From an uncultured SAR86 cluster bacterium (lineage in GTDB: Bacteria; Pseudomonadota; Gammaproteobacteria; Magnimaribacterales; AG-339-G14), in NCBI GenBank assembly GCA_902616715.1, contig CACMTR010000004.1:64028-117052 (forward strand): DNA of 53,025 bases, given 5' to 3'. The translations under genes were made by a program, and so were the position numbers. Shown here one piece after another: positions 52,254 to 53,025 of this stretch; the stretch's first letter is position 1; every line of letters starts with the position of its first letter. Under the pieces are notes generated by a model. It saw only the letters and a program-made list of their open reading frames with translations. It was not told the origin of the DNA and did not search any database.

Positions 52254-53025
52254 TGAGTTTTTTAGGAGAAAACAACTTCAGTCATGAAAATGAAGAAAAT
52301 ATAGGGGTGCTAATTTGTAATTTAGGAACACCTGACAGTTACTCAGTCAGTCACGTTAGAGCTTTTTTAAGAGAATTTTTATCTGATAAAAGGGTGATAG
52401 AAATCCCAAGAATTTTATGGTGGTTCATTTTAAACCTTTTTATCCTGCCTTTTAGACCCTTTAGCTCGGCAAAATTATATAAATCCGTTTGGACAGAAGA
52501 AGGATCTCCATTAATGGTATATTCCCAAAAGTTAGTAAAAAAATTAGAGCAAGATTTACCTCCTAACTACTCCCTTGCCTTAGGTATGCGATATGGTAAT
52601 CCAAGCATTAATGCAGCTTTAGAAAAGCTTAAACATAATAATTGCAGGAAAATTGTTGTGCTTCCGCTTTTCCCTCAATACTCAGCAACCACAACGGGTA
52701 GTATTTTTGACAAAGTCTCCGAAGTCATTAGTAGCTGGCGATGGGTGCCAAGTTTAATTTTTGTAAATTCTTATCATGATGATAAAAATTTTATTAAGGC
52801 AATATCTCAGTCACTAAAGCCAAAATTTGATCAAGAGAATCCAGATAAAATAGTCTTTACATATCATGGAATTCCAAAAAAATATTTTGATCAAGGCGAC
52901 CCTTACCATTGCTTATGTCAGAAGACCTCAAGACTTGTTTGTGAAGAACTTGGTATTCAAAAAGAAAAAGCCATTACCGCTTTTCAATCTAGGCTTGGCA
53001 GTGCTGAATGGTTAAAACCTTATAC
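52253..53025 (+). CDS. hemH: Ferrochelatase, N-terminal part
   Basis: Inserts ferrous iron into protoporphyrin IX, the last step of heme synthesis. 257 residues are in the window; the gene continues past the right edge. Seen: IGVLICNLGTPDSYSVSHVRAFLREFL near 17-43, KLYKSVWTEEGSPLMVYSQKL near 75-95, VVLPLFPQYSATTTGSIFD near 135-153, and the iron-site His in FTYHGIPKKYFDQGDPY near 203-219, followed by HCLCQKT. One-base overlap with hemE. The HCLCQKT cysteines resemble those of gammaproteobacterial ferrochelatases. Confidence 0.97.
   Translation, partial: MSFLGENNFSHENEENIGVLICNLGTPDSYSVSHVRAFLREFLSDKRVIEIPRILWWFILNLFILPFRPFSSAKLYKSVWTEEGSPLMVYSQKLVKKLEQDLPPNYSLALGMRYGNPSINAALEKLKHNNCRKIVVLPLFPQYSATTTGSIFDKVSEVISSWRWVPSLIFVNSYHDDKNFIKAISQSLKPKFDQENPDKIVFTYHGIPKKYFDQGDPYHCLCQKTSRLVCEELGIQKEKAITAFQSRLGSAEWLKPY

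Overview
The window is a compact, AT-rich (roughly one third G+C by eye) stretch of a gammaproteobacterial chromosome. It holds 56 protein genes supported by homology, one tRNA and one doubtful small ORF. No intergenic gap exceeds about 165 bases, and neighbouring genes commonly overlap by 1 to 35 bases (ATGA, TAATG and longer). Gene order is that of Pseudomonas-like Gammaproteobacteria: gmk-rpoZ-spoT-ridA-recG, lptD-surA-pdxA-ksgA-apaH, amgK-murU, rpe..trpEGDC, purH-purD next to fis, rsmE-gshB-tonB-ruvX and dnaG-rpoD. Members usually present are missing from these blocks (cpdA, gph, algH, trmH, dusB, ubiC). Together with the base composition this suggests a streamlined marine gammaproteobacterium, perhaps SAR86-like; that last step is inference.

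Layout. 1-4256 (minus): the N-terminal half of a eukaryote-type (type II) glutamine synthetase, yqiA-yqiB, an AlkA-like glycosylase, a COG3146/FemAB-like protein and ubiA. 4301-7773 (plus): rubredoxin, an SLC1-type symporter and a membrane pyrophosphatase. 7796-13359 (minus): recG, ridA, spoT, rpoZ, gmk. 13387-17128: pyrE and ribE (plus), yqeY and rpsU (minus), tsaD-folB-folK (plus). 17125-27559 (minus): MFS permease, ACAD10-type kinase-like protein, pteridine-reductase-like SDR, cca, apaH, rsmA, pdxA, surA, lptD. 27629-34956 (plus): SDR, amgK-murU, rpe, a secreted DUF192 protein and trpEGDC. 34962-38593 (minus): purD, purH, fis, a histidine phosphatase. 38630-44931 (plus): rsmE, gshB, a TonB-like gene, ruvX, dnaG, rpoD and a tRNA two bases after the rpoD stop.

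The most distinctive region is 44932-53025, an iron/heme island. It contains a TonB-dependent siderophore receptor behind two strong Fur-box matches, then a 5-aminolevulinate synthase (ALAS, the C4 or Shemin route, unusual in Gammaproteobacteria). Divergent from it is an operon hemC(with a C-terminal extension, probably HemD-like)-hemB-hemE-hemH. As laid out, it could supply most steps from glycine plus succinyl-CoA to protoheme, next to an iron-uptake receptor; coproporphyrinogen oxidase and protoporphyrinogen oxidase are not in the window.

Second-tier oddities are a pyrophosphatase with residues typical of K+-dependent, Na+-pumping-type enzymes, a DnaG zinc finger with Cys in place of His, an LptD without the C-terminal disulfide cysteines, and a Cca without its HD domain. 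No CRISPR array, insertion sequence, prophage or rRNA was seen. I did not find a clear wholly new system; the heme/iron island is the best candidate for follow-up.
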